DNA of 6,963 nt from Candidatus Gallimonas caecicola (GTDB taxonomy: Bacteria; Bacillota; Clostridia; Christensenellales; Borkfalkiaceae), in the NCBI GenBank assembly GCA_904394195.1, contig CAJFNH010000068.1:1-6963 (forward strand), written 5' to 3'. A program made the position numbers and the translations under genes. Shown here in pieces: positions 5,337 to 6,963 of the stretch. The notes below the pieces were generated by a model. It did no database searches. It was not told the DNA's origin and saw only the letters and a list, made by a program, of their open reading frames with translations. Each line of letters opens with the position of its first letter. The stretch's first letter is position 1.

Positions 5337-6963
5337 TCAGTCTTTCAGGATCTCCAGGGGCGCGAGCGCGGCAGCAAGGTCCTTGTTGCCCGCCTTTTCA
5401 AAATTCACCGTGATGATGACGTTCCCGCCCGCGCCGCGCATCGCCGTGACCACGCCGTCGCCGAAGCGCGCGTGCCGCACGCGCACCCCTACCGCGAAGC
5501 CGGACGTATCCTTGCGCGGAGCCTGCGGCGCTGCCGTCGTGCCCGCATTGCCGAAGCGCACGGAGGGCGATAAGCTCCTGCCCGCAGGCGGGGGCGTGCT
5601 GCCGGCGCCGAAGGTGCGGAAGCCGTCATTTTCCCCGCCCGCGGACGCGCCGCGCGCACCGCTTAAACCCGTGCGGGCATACCCGCGCTCATACCCCCTG
5701 CCCAAGCCGCGTTCATAGCCGCGTGGGATATAGTCACCCGAATAGCGCTGGTAGGCGGTCTGCGCGGGAAGTTCGAGCGCGCCCTCCAGTTCGCTGACAA
5801 AGCGCGAGCGGACGGTCGCGTCCCGCTGTCCGTATAAGTATCTGCTCTTGGAGCGGGTGAGCCACAGCCGCTCCCTGGCGCGCGTGATGGCAACGTACAT
5901 GAGCCTGCGCTCCTCCTCAAGGGCGGCGGGGTCGTCGATGGCGCGCGACGTAGGCATGATATTTTCCTCCAGCCCCACCACGAACACGCAGCGGAACTCC
6001 AATCCCTTGACGGCGTGAATGGTGGCGATGGTCACATAGTCCCCCTCGTCCATCTCGTCCGTGTCCGAATAAAGGGTGATCTGCTGCAGGTAGTCGGCGA
6101 GGTCGGACTCCGGATTCATGCGCACGAATTCGTCCACCGAATTGAGAAATTCATCGATGTTGGCGCGCTTGGTCACCGCCTCGTCCGAATTGCCCGCGTA
6201 CTGTTCCACCATGCCCGAAGTCTGCACCATGCGATGCACGAAGAAGTCGACGGGCAGCGTCTGTGCGTCCAGCACGAGTTCCTTCAGATAGTCGCCGAAG
6301 GCGCGCAGCTTTGCCTTCGCCCCGCTGTTGACGTCCAGCCTGTCGCAGTCGAGCACGGCGTCGTAGAGCGGAACGTCCTCGCGCGCGGCGTAGTCAAAGA
6401 GCGCCTGCAGCGTCTTTTCGCCGATGCCGCGGCGGGGAACGTTGATGATGCGCGCCACCGCCTCCGAATCGAAGGGATTGCCCGCCACGCGCAGATAGGC
6501 GAGGATATCCTTGATCTCCTTGCGCTCGAAGAACTTGAAGCCCCCGAACACCTTATACGGGATGCCGTATTTGGTGAACTCCTGCTCGAAGGAGCGGGTG
6601 AGCGCGTTGATGCGCATGAGCACGGCAAAGTCGGACAGCTTATACCCCTGCGCGCGCAGCGAGGCGATGGTGCGGGCGCAGTAGAGCGCCTCGCCCGCCT
6701 CCTCGTCCGCCTCATACCAGACGGGCTTTTCGCCCTCTTCATTTTCGGTGTGCAGCGTCTTGCCCTTGCGGCGGGCGTTGTGCGCGATGGAGGCGTTTGC
6801 AAGCGCAAGGATCGCCTTGGTGGAGCGGTAGTTGCGCTGCAGTTTGTACACCTTTGCCTTGGGATATACCCGCTCGAAATTGAGGATATTTTCGATTTTT
6901 GCACCCCGCCAGCCGTAGATGGACTGATCGTCGTCGCCCACCACAAACAAATTCCCGTGCACG
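5337..6963 (-). CDS. pcrA: PcrA/UvrD-type superfamily 1 DNA helicase (N-terminus beyond window)
   Basis: ATP-dependent 3'-5' helicase of DNA repair, replication restart and plasmid replication. About 541 C-terminal residues are present; the reading frame continues off the right edge, so the Walker A region and helicase motifs I-II are not visible. Numbered from the GTG codon at 6962 (an internal Val, not a start), the motifs are: VVGDDDQSIYGWRGA (7-21, motif III); LQRNYRST (41-48, motif IV); VFGGFKFFERKEIKDILAYLR (138-158); GIGEKT (179-184); VTIATIHAVKGLEF (310-323, motif V); EEERRLMYVAITRARERL (349-366, motif VI). A low-complexity Gly/Arg/Pro linker (about 405-488) leads to a C-terminal Tudor-like domain (489-541; GVRVRHARFGDGVV), which in PcrA binds RNA polymerase. 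Likely first visible gene of the operon with the oxidoreductase and ligA. PcrA is favoured over UvrD or Rep by the GGFKFF signature, the C-terminal domain and the ligA partner. Confidence 0.94.
   Translation of the reverse strand, partial: VHGNLFVVGDDDQSIYGWRGAKIENILNFERVYPKAKVYKLQRNYRSTKAILALANASIAHNARRKGKTLHTENEEGEKPVWYEADEEAGEALYCARTIASLRAQGYKLSDFAVLMRINALTRSFEQEFTKYGIPYKVFGGFKFFERKEIKDILAYLRVAGNPFDSEAVARIINVPRRGIGEKTLQALFDYAAREDVPLYDAVLDCDRLDVNSGAKAKLRAFGDYLKELVLDAQTLPVDFFVHRMVQTSGMVEQYAGNSDEAVTKRANIDEFLNSVDEFVRMNPESDLADYLQQITLYSDTDEMDEGDYVTIATIHAVKGLEFRCVFVVGLEENIMPTSRAIDDPAALEEERRLMYVAITRARERLWLTRSKSRYLYGQRDATVRSRFVSELEGALELPAQTAYQRYSGDYIPRGYERGLGRGYERGYARTGLSGARGASAGGENDGFRTFGAGSTPPPAGRSLSPSVRFGNAGTTAAPQAPRKDTSGFAVGVRVRHARFGDGVVTAMRGAGGNVIITVNFEKAGNKDLAAALAPLEILKD

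Noticed and set aside
4406..5413. 335-residue plus-strand open frame opposite the oxidoreductase
   Set aside because: In register with the minus-strand gene, low-complexity composition and no supporting start signal.
6960..6962. Apparent GTG start of the helicase at the right edge
   Set aside because: It is an internal valine just before helicase motif III; the gene clearly continues beyond the window.

Overview
The window is a GC-rich bacterial stretch in which every supported gene lies on the minus strand, so the genes read from right to left. Strong AAGGAGG-type ribosome binding sites, a textbook sigma-A promoter and the pcrA/ligA pairing point to a high-GC member of the Firmicutes, probably a clostridial lineage. 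The genus cannot be named from sequence alone.

The right half is an operon. It starts with the 3' part of a PcrA/UvrD-type DNA helicase whose N-terminal region is outside the window. Next, 55 nt downstream, is a complete FAD-dependent oxidoreductase of the GG-motif flavoprotein type with unknown substrate. Then comes a complete NAD+-dependent DNA ligase, LigA, whose Shine-Dalgarno sequence overlaps the oxidoreductase stop codon. A clear intrinsic terminator follows ligA. PcrA and LigA are classic operon partners in DNA repair and replication, so the flavoenzyme between them is the unexpected member.

The left half is a second transcription unit. A perfect consensus promoter (TTGACA, 17 nt, TATAAT) directly downstream of the ligA terminator drives a roughly 80-nt structured leader and then a complete archaeal-type cofactor-independent phosphoglycerate mutase (ApgM, glycolysis). 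About 90 nt further on is the 5' part of a metallo-beta-lactamase-fold protein that runs off the left edge. The gap between these two genes carries a perfect 13-bp hairpin without a T-tract.

No RNA gene, mobile element, CRISPR array or phage gene was seen, and no new multi-gene system is evident. The points worth a second look are molecular: a metal-ligand substitution in the MBL protein (HxHxGH in place of HxHxDH), a Glu where the usual ApgM motif has His, unusual adenylation-domain motifs in LigA, and the inserted flavoenzyme. The long plus-strand reading frames are antisense shadows and are not annotated.
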